Shown here: piece by piece, positions 7,930 through 15,932 of the stretch
Position numbering within the stretch: the first letter of the stretch is position 1
Layout of the letters: every line of letters starts with the position of its first letter
DNA from: Infirmifilum sp. NZ
Lineage (GTDB): Archaea; Thermoproteota; Thermoprotei; Thermofilales; Thermofilaceae
Assembly: GCF_022693705.1 (NCBI RefSeq)
Contig: NZ_CP094288.1
Span: forward strand, 378,171-442,170
Length of the DNA stretch: 64,000 nt
Reading direction: 5' to 3'
The notes under the pieces: model-generated
The model's input: the letters and a program-made list of their open reading frames with translations, nothing else
The model's database searches: none
Told to the model about the DNA's origin: nothing
Made by a program: the position numbers and the translations under genes

Positions 7930-9360
7930 TTACCCCTTCACCCACGGAGGCAGGTAGCCGGCGAACGGCTTCTCCCTCGTCCCTATGAAGAGCCCCGAGG
8001 ACTCCCACTCCTTGCGCTCGGTTGCAAGAGCGCTTGAGAGGGTGTTGTACCAGAGGTCAGTGCGACCGGTCTGCGCTAATACCACGCAGTCTCCAAGAAG
8101 CTTCGCGAACACGTCGGAGAACAGGGCCCCGTGCGTGAGGCTGAACACCTGGGCTTTGGACATACTGTACTCCTTCACCTCCCACTTCTGTATATCGGTC
8201 GGGTAGATGTTCGTCGGTATGTCCGGGTAGGCGGCGATCGAGCCCTTCAGCGGGTTGAAGATACTCTGACCCTCCTTGCTCGCGAAGTACTTGGCGAACT
8301 GCAGGCCGAGATCCTGCGAGGGGCCTTTGGGGACGCCGACAGCGTCGATAACCATGTTGTATATACCCTGCGTTCCGGGGAAGGGCGCCACAATAACCTT
8401 GCAGTCCGGGGTTATGCTGTCGATCGAACACATCTTGACGTTCGGGTACACGTTGTAGATGAGGCCCACGGCCCAGTCTCCATCAACGTGGGCGAAAGCC
8501 TTCCCGGTTACAACCCTGTCCACGCAAGCTGTCCAGTCAAGCGACATCCAGTCTGATGGGAAAGTCTTCGCGAGCTCGAGGAATATGTCCGTCGCTGTCT
8601 TGAGCGTGGGGTCGTCGGGTGGCAGGGTCCCGTACATGAACATCACGAACTTCTGGGGTCCTGCGAGTGCGAGGAATATCTGCTCCCAGGTGTGGAAGAC
8701 GGTGAACTGGTCTGCGCCTCCCTCCACGAGGCACGGGACGCCTTTGTCGGAGAGCGTCCTGCACACCGCTCTCAGCTCGTCGAGCGTTGTCGGGGGCTTC
8801 AGGCCGTACTTGTCTAAGATGTCCTTGTTCATGAAGATCAGGTTAGCCCTGTGCAGGTTCACCGGGGCAGAGTACATCTTGCCGTTGAGCAGGCAAACCT
8901 GCCCCACCGGCGTGTTGTAGAGCCCGATCTCCTGGGCCGCGCTCGTCAGCTCGACGAAGTCGTCTGCACCGTGAGGGGCCGCTGAGAAGTAGCTTATAAT
9001 CTCAGGGCCGCAGTGGACCTGGAAAGCCTCGGGCGGCTTTCCAGCCATTATCAGAGCGATTATCGCGAACTTAGCGTTTACCCCAGCGCCTCCCGGGACG
9101 GCTGTCTTCTCAACGGGTATACCGGTTTTCGCCGTAAAGTTCGAGATCAAAGCGTCTATCGCGAAGCGCTCTAGCCCAGCCCACCACGTGTAAAAGGTGA
9201 TTTTCCTCGCAGTCGTGGGGGGCGCTGTCGTGGGCGGTGGGGCTCGGGGGATCGTTAATAGGTAAGCCCCAATAGCTACAAGGATAATCACGATAACGGC
9301 GATGGCGATGTAAAGCGTTGTTCTCGGCTTTCCCTCGGGCTTCCTTTCGCCCACGAGCAC
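7930..9360 (-). CDS. Carbohydrate ABC transporter solute-binding protein
   Basis: 476 residues: a single N-terminal helix (TLYIAIAVIVIILVAIGAYLL), a short Pro/Thr linker (PPPTTAPPTT) that suggests surface anchoring and glycosylation, and a two-lobe family 1 (MalE-like) domain starting KITFYTWWAG. The linker style matches archaeal sugar-binding proteins. The annotated GTG is at 9360. A second in-frame GTG at 9354 fits better with a TATA-like AAATTTAAATAC at 9376-9387 (27 nt away). First gene of an operon with the two permeases; the sugar cannot be inferred. Confidence 0.88.
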   Translation of the reverse strand: MLVGERKPEGKPRTTLYIAIAVIVIILVAIGAYLLTIPRAPPPTTAPPTTARKITFYTWWAGLERFAIDALISNFTAKTGIPVEKTAVPGGAGVNAKFAIIALIMAGKPPEAFQVHCGPEIISYFSAAPHGADDFVELTSAAQEIGLYNTPVGQVCLLNGKMYSAPVNLHRANLIFMNKDILDKYGLKPPTTLDELRAVCRTLSDKGVPCLVEGGADQFTVFHTWEQIFLALAGPQKFVMFMYGTLPPDDPTLKTATDIFLELAKTFPSDWMSLDWTACVDRVVTGKAFAHVDGDWAVGLIYNVYPNVKMCSIDSITPDCKVIVAPFPGTQGIYNMVIDAVGVPKGPSQDLGLQFAKYFASKEGQSIFNPLKGSIAAYPDIPTNIYPTDIQKWEVKEYSMSKAQVFSLTHGALFSDVFAKLLGDCVVLAQTGRTDLWYNTLSSALATERKEWESSGLFIGTREKPFAGYLPPWVKG

Positions 9361-9375
9361 TCTTTCGAAAAACTT

Positions 9376-9387
9376 GTATTTAAATTT
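9376..9387 (-). promoter_or_regulatory. TATA-like element before the sugar ABC operon
   Basis: Within an A/T-rich 60-nt stretch, AAATTTAAATAC (minus strand) lies 16-27 nt before the two candidate GTG starts of the binding protein. A second A/T run (9395-9410) lies further upstream. The strand and spacing fit an archaeal TFB/TBP promoter with a very short or absent leader. Confidence 0.45.
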
Positions 9388-9549
9388 ACTGCTATTTATT
9401 TAAAAAATAACTACATAAAGCAACTCTTTGTATATTTTTTAAGTGCCTTTGGAGTGTATAGAGAGTTCCAATTAGAAGTAACCTTGAGAACCGGGAGCTT
9501 TAGGGGAGAGTATAATATTTAGTTTGCAGACGTTCAGGCTGAGGGGGCT

Positions 9550-10962
9550 ATGGGCTTCGACAAGGCTGTCTTCGTCCTCGGGTCCCCTTCGTTCGTCTTC
9601 GAGTCAGCGGCCTCCAGCATCGCCAGGGTTGTGGAGTCGTTCGGAGTTGAGGAGGCAGAGGTGTTCTTCAGCGAGTTCGCGCAGGACGAGGCTCTCAGGG
9701 TTCAGAGGTTCGTGGAGAGATTTTTCGGCGTCAAGGTCTCGCTTAAGCCCCTGCCTGGCTCCCTGTCGGAGGCCAAGGAGGTTCTCGCTGGGGCCCTCAC
9801 GCAAGACAGCGTCGCGGTGCCCACGGCTGGCTCTGTGCTCGGGGCCGTAGCGCTCACCCACGCGGCCGACAAGGTGGGCGCGAGCCTTGCTCACGTGATG
9901 TTCCCTTTCGGCCCGTGGACCGGCCTCTTCTACCCCTACGTGCCCAGGTACCTCCAGCCGATCCTCGTCATCGGCCGGACCGAGGTGAAGCCTAGGGCGT
10001 TTGACGCCAAGCAGGCTGAGAACTTTCTGGGCGACAAGGACAACACGTACATCATCACGAAGCTTTCCCGAGCCCTGGCGCGCGTCTCCCTCAGGCTCAA
10101 CTCCTCCCTCAGGGACCTCTGGGTCAACGACACAAGAGTGCCGGAGCTCGCACTGGAGCTGTGCGACGAGGCCGGTGAGAAGAGCGTATCGCACGCAGTC
10201 TACCTCAAGACGCCTCAGTCTATTGTACAGGTCTGCAAGCTAGCTGAGACGCCACGCCAGCCAGAGGCCCGCACCCTGCCTCTCCTGCCGCAGATGCAGA
10301 AGAGCACGAGGTGCCTTGTGGGTACGGGATCTGCTTCCCGCGAGGCGGTGCAGAGGCTCTTTCTCGAGGCCTTCTACACGCTCGCCGGCGGCCGTGAAGC
10401 GTGCCTTCGTAGCCGCGACGCCAGCAGGGAGCAGGCCTTCAAGAGCAGTCTGGGCGAGCTCTACAGCCTAGCGGGGTTCGAGCTCCTCACGCTCAACCCC
10501 CACGGGGTCTACGTAGTTGACACCAACCTGGTTTACATTGGTATCCATAACCTCGCGAGGCCTGGGGGGCCGAGGATAATCGTCCCGTACTGCGTCCGCT
10601 ACGAGGTCCTGGACAAGCTGACCCATAGCAAGTCGCCGTGCGCCAGGTACACCGTGCTCCTGGCGAAGCTTGCTCTCGAAGCGCTCGAGAGCCAGGCCTC
10701 ACGGCTACCCAGCAACGCTGCGAGCTGCGACGTGGCGATCCCGGCCGTCGACCCCGAGCTGCTGAAGGGGGCGACCCTTCTCTCCGCGGACCGCCTTGCC
10801 GTGGACCTGTGGGAGAGCATGGTCCTCAGCAGGTACGCGGAGGTGAAGCTGGTCAGGAGGGAGGACTTCAGGCCGGCTACGGGCGCCGAGCTTCACTATG
10901 CGGTGGCTCAGCTCGCGGCCATGCTATGCTACCTGAGGGGTTACGCGAGGAGAAAGAGGTGA
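9550..10962 (+). CDS. Probable CARF-PIN nuclease (cyclic-oligoadenylate-type sensor)
   Basis: 470 residues in two recognisable parts. Residues ~1-145 look like a CARF Rossmann domain: a first strand ending in VLGSPSF, a helix, later AVPTAGSVLGAVALTHAADK (the CARF beta4-alpha4 ligand-loop region), and a closing strand LQPILVIG. Residues ~320-440 fit a PIN nuclease: YVVDTNLVY (D324), CVRYEVLDKL (E352), CDVAIPAVD (D394/D401) and TLLSADRLAVDL (D414). The middle region is helical. CARF-PIN fusions are a known but little-studied class expected to cleave RNA when bound by a cyclic oligoadenylate. No cas gene or array is in the window. A TATA box (GTATAATATTTAG, ~9508-9520) precedes the ATG by ~32 nt. 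The CARF call rests on pattern only. Confidence 0.62.
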   Translation: MGFDKAVFVLGSPSFVFESAASSIARVVESFGVEEAEVFFSEFAQDEALRVQRFVERFFGVKVSLKPLPGSLSEAKEVLAGALTQDSVAVPTAGSVLGAVALTHAADKVGASLAHVMFPFGPWTGLFYPYVPRYLQPILVIGRTEVKPRAFDAKQAENFLGDKDNTYIITKLSRALARVSLRLNSSLRDLWVNDTRVPELALELCDEAGEKSVSHAVYLKTPQSIVQVCKLAETPRQPEARTLPLLPQMQKSTRCLVGTGSASREAVQRLFLEAFYTLAGGREACLRSRDASREQAFKSSLGELYSLAGFELLTLNPHGVYVVDTNLVYIGIHNLARPGGPRIIVPYCVRYEVLDKLTHSKSPCARYTVLLAKLALEALESQASRLPSNAASCDVAIPAVDPELLKGATLLSADRLAVDLWESMVLSRYAEVKLVRREDFRPATGAELHYAVAQLAAMLCYLRGYARRKR

Positions 10963-10969
10963 CTTTTCC

Positions 10970-11608
10970 TTAGGGCACGTACACGGCGGTCGCGTAGCCG
11001 TCGTTGAGCCAGATGTGGCTACCCTCTGCCCTGTAGGGCTCGGGGTTGTAGAAGTAGGCCCAGTCGACGAACGTCGCGTAGCCCTTCGCTGAGGCTATCG
11101 AGGCGAGGTGTCTCTCAGCGTACTCCGTGTAGCCGCTCCAGCTCTCGAGCGGGAACTGGTCGTAGTGCGCCGTGGCCACTACGTACCTGCCCCAGTAGGT
11201 GTTGCTCATATAGTCCGGCGGATTCGGCGCGTAGACGCGCATGTGGAGGTACACGTAGCCTCCCAGGTAGGACGAGTAGACCACGCCCTTTGTCCCGCGG
11301 TCCGGGTCCCACACCCAGCCTGCGCCGTCGTTGAGGTAGGCGTACATCGGGTTCGCAAGGATCGTCGCGCCCCAGTAAATGCCCTTGACCTTGTTGACGT
11401 CCGCGTTCCCGTAGAACACGAGGCAGACAGGCCAGTCGACGTTGCTCGAGCTCACGCTCTGCGACGCGAAGTCGTAGTTGTAGAACATGTCCTCGGCGAT
11501 CGCTAGCACCGTTAGGTTGGAGGTGGTAGCCTCCCACGTTGCGGTTGCGATAGCTAGCGTCACGATTGCCAGCACGAGCAACAGGTGCCTCGGAGCCACA
11601 CCCCTCAC
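10970..11608 (-). CDS. Secreted protein of unknown function
   Basis: The GTG at 11608 overlaps the TGA of the upstream gene (GTGA), so the two are translationally coupled. About 212 residues: an N-terminal signal-like helix (HLLLVLAIVTLAIATATWEA), then a Tyr/Trp/Asn-rich domain with many aromatic residues and no obvious catalytic motif. The composition (YWGATI, YLGGYVYLHMRV, SHIWLNDGY) suggests an extracellular beta-rich protein. The open frame extends further upstream to 11800, but that part is only the shadow of the other gene. It ends 7 nt from the convergent CARF-PIN gene. Confidence 0.6.
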   Translation of the reverse strand: MRGVAPRHLLLVLAIVTLAIATATWEATTSNLTVLAIAEDMFYNYDFASQSVSSSNVDWPVCLVFYGNADVNKVKGIYWGATILANPMYAYLNDGAGWVWDPDRGTKGVVYSSYLGGYVYLHMRVYAPNPPDYMSNTYWGRYVVATAHYDQFPLESWSGYTEYAERHLASIASAKGYATFVDWAYFYNPEPYRAEGSHIWLNDGYATAVYVP

Positions 11609-12315
11609 CCCTTGATCACCGGCCCCGTAGCCTCCCCGAGAACCGCGGCTCGGGCCACGTCGTAGGAGATGAGGTACTCGCCCGCGGTGGACTCCACGTA
11701 GAAAACAGCGAGGCCCTGCGGGTACTTTTCGGTCACGTAGACGCCCGCCAGCAACACCTTCCCGGGCTTGGCGCCCGCTGATGCAACGTACGCGCCACAC
11801 CTCTCTTTAGCCCCCTTAACCCACTCGAACCCAGCAACGTCTGCCGGCGGCTTAGCGAGGAGCGGGTCCACCGCAACGAGCCTTCCCGCGTCGAGGTCGA
11901 CTTTAACCATCACGCTCTGCGTCCACAGCTGCACCCTAGCCCGCTCCCCATTCATCAGAGTGTATTCACCGGAGAGCAATACGGGCTCTGAGAACTGGAT
12001 CAGCATCACGACACCTGTCCTCCCACCTTCCAAGGCGGATGGGGCCGCCGTGAGGACGCGCCAGCTGGCGCGGGACAGAACTCCGGAGAGCGAGGGGTCG
12101 CTCTGGAGGATGCCGAGTGCCTTGGAGAGCTGCTCGCTGGAGAGCGGGGCCTGGGGCTGGGGGCCTTGCGTGTAATTAGCCGGGACAGGGGGTGGAGGAG
12201 GCGGCTGCGTGACGAACGGGGGTCTACTGGGGGCCAGGAGGCCGACCGAGAGGGAGACGATGGCTAGCGACACGAGAACGCCGATTAGTATGGCATGCAA
12301 TCTGCCTACTTCCAT
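11605..12315 (-). CDS. Membrane-anchored extracellular protein, unknown function
   Basis: 236 residues: an N-terminal helix (AILIGVLVSLAIVSLSVGLLA), a Pro-rich linker (QPPPPPPVPANYTQGPQPQ) and a C-terminal domain with alternating strands, a single Cys and no recognised family. The arrangement is that of a protein tethered to the membrane and displayed outside. It is the first gene of a two-gene unit with the secreted protein downstream. A TATA-like AAAGTTAATC about 29 nt before the ATG at 12315 fits a leaderless transcript. Confidence 0.62.
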   Translation of the reverse strand: MEVGRLHAILIGVLVSLAIVSLSVGLLAPSRPPFVTQPPPPPPVPANYTQGPQPQAPLSSEQLSKALGILQSDPSLSGVLSRASWRVLTAAPSALEGGRTGVVMLIQFSEPVLLSGEYTLMNGERARVQLWTQSVMVKVDLDAGRLVAVDPLLAKPPADVAGFEWVKGAKERCGAYVASAGAKPGKVLLAGVYVTEKYPQGLAVFYVESTAGEYLISYDVARAAVLGEATGPVIKG

Positions 12316-12422
12316 TCCATGTGAAAAAGGGAAGCGGGTGGTTGATTAACTTTGCGCTCAGGGTTAAGTGTATGCAAGCCGCCCTCGCCCTGATTCCCAG
12401 ACTGGTGCGGGCTTTGCGGCTG

Positions 12423-12905
12423 CTAGTCCCGCAGCGCGGCCAGTAGAACCTCAACGAGGGTTTCTCCGGCTTCGCGGACTCTGGGGGACATCCTAGAGCA
12501 GAAATCTGTTTTCTCGACCTGGATCCCGATGAGGTAGGACTTCGACCCTATAAGCGCGGCGAGCATGGGTAGAGGGATGGCGTGGGTGCTCAGGGGCGGG
12601 AAGGCAGTCCCAGTTCCCGTTAGGGGTGAGACGACTATGCTCCCGGGCTCGAGTCCCGCGTCGACGGCATCCACGAAGACGGTGAGGTCCGGCTTAGCTG
12701 AGGCGATGTCTCTGATGAAGAGCTCGGGGTTTGGGCCGGCCACGATGACTTTCCCCTTAAAGCCCTTCTCCGCCAGCCTCCGGGCCACGAGGACCCCGAC
12801 CCCGTCGTCTCCCCTCAGCGTGTTGCCTACTCCTACGACGACCACCCTCCGGGCCTTCCTAATCTCCTCCACAAGCTCCTCAAGCGTGATGCGAAAGTTC
12901 TCCAC
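12423..12905 (-). CDS. hycI: Hydrogenase-type maturation protease (HycI/HoxM family)
   Basis: 160 residues covering the whole peptidase M52 fold. The opening strand-loop VVVGVGNTLRGDDGVG holds the first metal-binding acidic residue (D in GDD). VDAVDAG carries the second acidic ligand and STHAIPL the conserved histidine. These proteases clip the C-terminal tail of the [NiFe]-hydrogenase large subunit after nickel insertion. No hydrogenase is in the window, but HypD is encoded at 39-40 kb. An A/T block (GTAATAAATAG, minus strand, ~12935-12945) precedes the GTG start by 30-35 nt. Confidence 0.85.
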   Translation of the reverse strand: MENFRITLEELVEEIRKARRVVVVGVGNTLRGDDGVGVLVARRLAEKGFKGKVIVAGPNPELFIRDIASAKPDLTVFVDAVDAGLEPGSIVVSPLTGTGTAFPPLSTHAIPLPMLAALIGSKSYLIGIQVEKTDFCSRMSPRVREAGETLVEVLLAALRD

Positions 12906-13188
12906 GAAGCTTCGCCCCCAACTCAGTCAGCACTATTTATTACTCTTTCCTTAAGGATTTTATGGCTGATCGTACAATTACAGCAGGCTTTTGGCGACAA
13001 TACACCATCGGTAAAATCCAAGCAGAGTCTCGCGGCTAGCTCTCAAGGTGGGAACAGGTTAGACTTTGCTGTTGCCACTATTTTGAGCTTGCCAGACAGA
13101 GTGAGCGTTGCTATATTGCCTGGGGAGGTTTCAGGGAGAAAATACGCCTATTGTGCGGAAGTTGCGTTTCGTAGCGGTGACGGAGGTG

Positions 13189-14253
13189 CTAGCTGACTGG
13201 AATGTAGACGAGCTTCTCGAAGGGGATCCTGATCTTCACTCTTTCTCCCTGAGGATATTCACTCGTTGATTCCACTCGGATAACGTTTCCGGTATCGAGC
13301 TCCACGCTGTATTCGTACTTCTCACCGGTGAAAAGGACCGTTCTCACGGTTGCCTCCAGCACGTTATCCGCTACCGGTGACCCTGCGGGCAGCAGCTCGG
13401 CGAAGCTGGCTCTGACGGCTAAGAGCACAGTACCGGATGTGGGGCTTTGGCGTAGCGGTGCTTTAAGCAGCGCGTCTCCGACTCTCACCAGTACCAGCTT
13501 ACCCTCAGGGTCGACGCGCTCTACCTTGGCTGGAACCAGGTTGGTCCTGCCGAGGAAGCTTGCCACGAACTCGTCCGCCGGGTTGAAGAACACCTCCTTA
13601 GGGGTCCCGAACTGGACGACCTTGCCGTCCTTCATAAGGGCGATGTAGTCGGAGAGCGCTAGGGCCTCAACCTGGTCGTGGGTGACGTAGACTGCCGTTA
13701 TCCCCAGCTTCCTCTGGATCTCCCTCAGTTCAACCCTCATCTCGTCGCGCAGCTTGGCGTCGAGGTTGCTGAGGGGCTCGTCCAGCAGGAGGACTTTCGG
13801 GTTGACGGCGAGCGCCCTGGCTAGCGCTACTCTCTGCTGCTGGCCGCCGCTCAGCTGGTATGGGTACCTGTCGCGGAGCTCGTAGAGCCTCACGAGCTCA
13901 AGGTACTCTCTAACTCTCCTCTCGATCTCGTCCTTGCTGAGGCCTCTGGCCCTCAGGGGGAAAGCCACGTTCTCGTAGACTGTCATGTGGGGCCAGAGGG
14001 CGTAGTTCTGGAACACCATACCCATTTCGCGCTTTTCGGGCGGCAGGAACGTTATGTCCCTGTCCTCGAGGTATACTCGGCCGGAGTCTGGTGTGGTTAA
14101 GCCTGCGATGATCCTGAGGGTTGTCGTCTTGCCGCAGCCGCTTGGGCCGAGTATGCTTACCAGCTTGCCTTTCTCGATCTCGAGAGTGACGTTGTTAACC
14201 GCTGTGACGTTACCGTACCTCTTCGTTACGCCCTCAAGGTATAGGAGCTTCAC
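13189..14253 (-). CDS. ABC transporter ATPase of the iron/anion importer
   Basis: About 354 residues. Walker A GPSGCGKTT, Q-loop VFQNYALWPHMTV, signature LSGGQQQR, Walker B VLLLDEP, and H-loop YVTHDQ are all intact. After about residue 235 comes a TOBE-like beta domain, as in MalK/PotA/FbpC ATPases. The frame opens at an ATG at 14280, inside the permease gene, but a GTG at 14253 preceded by GGGGTG and giving the usual start (KLLYLEGVTKRYG) is preferred; it clears the permease stop by 13 nt. Last gene of the operon 16990-13189. It might also serve the ATPase-less sugar importer. Confidence 0.88.
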   Translation of the reverse strand: MKLLYLEGVTKRYGNVTAVNNVTLEIEKGKLVSILGPSGCGKTTTLRIIAGLTTPDSGRVYLEDRDITFLPPEKREMGMVFQNYALWPHMTVYENVAFPLRARGLSKDEIERRVREYLELVRLYELRDRYPYQLSGGQQQRVALARALAVNPKVLLLDEPLSNLDAKLRDEMRVELREIQRKLGITAVYVTHDQVEALALSDYIALMKDGKVVQFGTPKEVFFNPADEFVASFLGRTNLVPAKVERVDPEGKLVLVRVGDALLKAPLRQSPTSGTVLLAVRASFAELLPAGSPVADNVLEATVRTVLFTGEKYEYSVELDTGNVIRVESTSEYPQGERVKIRIPFEKLVYIPVS

Positions 14254-14266
14254 GAAATTCACCCCT

Positions 14267-15826
14267 CTAAGCCATTTCAACTATGCTCTTTTTAGTCATT
14301 TTCGATGCAAGAGCCGTTACTAGCAGGGTGGTGAACATGACTATCGACGTGAGAGCGGTGCCGTCTCCGAAGAAGCCCTCCGAGAACATCATGTATGCGG
14401 TGACGAGCGCTGTTTCAACCTGCAACGATAGGATGGCGCTGGCGCTCAGCTCCTTCATTGAGCTGTTGAAGACTAGAACCCAGCCGCTGAAGAGGGCTCC
14501 CTTCGTGAGGGGGAGAACTATTTTCTCGAGCACTCGCGTGAAGGGCACACCGTGGATCCTCGCGGACTCTTCCAGCGACTCGTCGATCTGGAGTATGACG
14601 GAGCTTATGGTGCGGGAAGCGTAGGGCAGGAAGCGCACGATGTACGCTAGTATCAGGATCAGCATCGTCCCGTACAAGCTGGGGTAGACCTTCCCTCCAG
14701 CTATGATGAGCCCTACGCCTATAACGAGGCCCGGGATGCTGAAGGGGAGGAACACGAGGAAGTCGAGGGCTTTGCCCAGGGCCCCGGGGTAGCGCACGTA
14801 GCTGTAGGCGACGAGGAAGCCGAGGGCCGTTGCCGCGAAGGCTGCGGTGACGCTCGCGATGAGCGAGGCCTGGAGGCTGGCGCTGGTTCTGCGCATGGAT
14901 AGTACGTGGATGTAGTTGTCGAAGCCGATGTTGTCCAGCGTGATGGGTTTGCCGATGTTCTTGATGAATGAGGCGAAGACGAGGGATGCCAGTGGAAGGT
15001 AGATGAGGGCGAGGAGTACGGCGAGGAGCGCCAGGGGGTACAGCCTCCTGGAGGGGGCCTCGTACCTGGCCGCTTTCCCGGTTATGACTGTGTACTTCCT
15101 CCTCCTTAGGATTATCGCGTTTAGCACCAGAAGGGAGGTACCGAATACTGTCAGGGTCAGTGAGAGAAGCTCCGCGGCCTCGTAGTTGACGGGCGCGGTG
15201 TACATGAAGGAGTAGATCGCCGTGGTCATGACGTTGTAACCCACGGGCATCCCCAGCGCGGCGGGGGCGCCGAACTCGGATATGGAGTACGCGAAGGACA
15301 GGATGAAGCCCGAGAGAACTGCTGGGGTGACGAGCGGGAGGGTTACACTCATGGCGGTCTTCAAGGGTGAAACACCGTGTATCCTGGATGCCTCTTCAAG
15401 GGATGGGTCGAGGTTCAGCAATGCATTATACACGTTGAGGAGCACGAGGGGGTAGTTGTGGATGCCGAGTATCAAGATCAGGCTGAGGGGGCCGTAAGGG
15501 TTTACCGGGCTTGTTAGCCCTGTGAGTTTCTCGAAGAAGCCGTTTCTGGTCCACAGTATTATCCAGCCGGCCGCGAGCGCGAATGAGGGCATTACGTAGG
15601 GGCCTATAGCTAGGGTTAGGGCGACGTTCTTACCCGGGAAGCTTCTACGTGCGAGCAACCAGGCGAGCCCCACCCCTATCAGCGTTGAGAGCAGAGCCGA
15701 GGCCGCGCACACGACGACCGAGTTTACGAGCGGGGTTCGAAGGTAGTAGGGCGTGGACACTATTTCCCAGGCCGCTTGAGCGTTGTAGAGCAGCAAGCGC
15801 AGGACATCGATAACGATGACGAGCAC
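14267..15826 (-). CDS. Fused two-domain ABC permease, FbpB/ThiP type
   Basis: 519 residues holding two permease halves in one chain (about 12 helices), each with an EAA loop: EEASRIHGVSPLKTAMSVTLP in the first half and EESARIHGVPFTRVLEKIVLP in the second. This layout is typical of Fe3+, thiamine and phosphonate/sugar-phosphate importers. The GTG at 15826 starts in the middle of the first expected helix. An open, start-less stretch of 28 codons upstream (to an ATT at 15910) encodes KPFFTSPVSLLTLILLAIVA, which looks like the true N-terminus. A non-canonical start is therefore possible. Confidence 0.85.
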   Translation of the reverse strand: MLVIVIDVLRLLLYNAQAAWEIVSTPYYLRTPLVNSVVVCAASALLSTLIGVGLAWLLARRSFPGKNVALTLAIGPYVMPSFALAAGWIILWTRNGFFEKLTGLTSPVNPYGPLSLILILGIHNYPLVLLNVYNALLNLDPSLEEASRIHGVSPLKTAMSVTLPLVTPAVLSGFILSFAYSISEFGAPAALGMPVGYNVMTTAIYSFMYTAPVNYEAAELLSLTLTVFGTSLLVLNAIILRRRKYTVITGKAARYEAPSRRLYPLALLAVLLALIYLPLASLVFASFIKNIGKPITLDNIGFDNYIHVLSMRRTSASLQASLIASVTAAFAATALGFLVAYSYVRYPGALGKALDFLVFLPFSIPGLVIGVGLIIAGGKVYPSLYGTMLILILAYIVRFLPYASRTISSVILQIDESLEESARIHGVPFTRVLEKIVLPLTKGALFSGWVLVFNSSMKELSASAILSLQVETALVTAYMMFSEGFFGDGTALTSIVMFTTLLVTALASKMTKKSIVEMA

Positions 15827-15908
15827 CGGAGGGAGTATCAGGTAGGCGACGATAGCCAGGAGAATCAGGGTGAGTAGCGAAACAGGAGAGGTAAAGAAAG
15901 GCTTCGAA

Positions 15909-15932
15909 ATAGCCTACCACCGTGTAGGCTAT
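15909..15932 (-). promoter_or_regulatory. Intercistronic hairpin between binding protein and permease
   Basis: A perfect inverted repeat (arms ATAGCCTAC and GTAGGCTAT, 9 bp, 6-nt loop) contains the stop codon of the solute-binding protein and ends at the point where the permease frame opens. It could stabilise the upstream part of the mRNA or attenuate transcription so that more binding protein than permease is made, as is common in such operons. No U-tract follows, so it is not a classical terminator. Confidence 0.5.

Noticed and set aside
12955..13188. An open plus-strand frame of about 70-80 codons (including AVATILSLPDRVSVAILPG) before the TGA at ~13194, and a 25-codon ATG frame at 12962.
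   Set aside because: No standard start codon in the long frame, no recognised family, and the TATA-like element nearby is explained by the divergent protease gene. Treated as intergenic.
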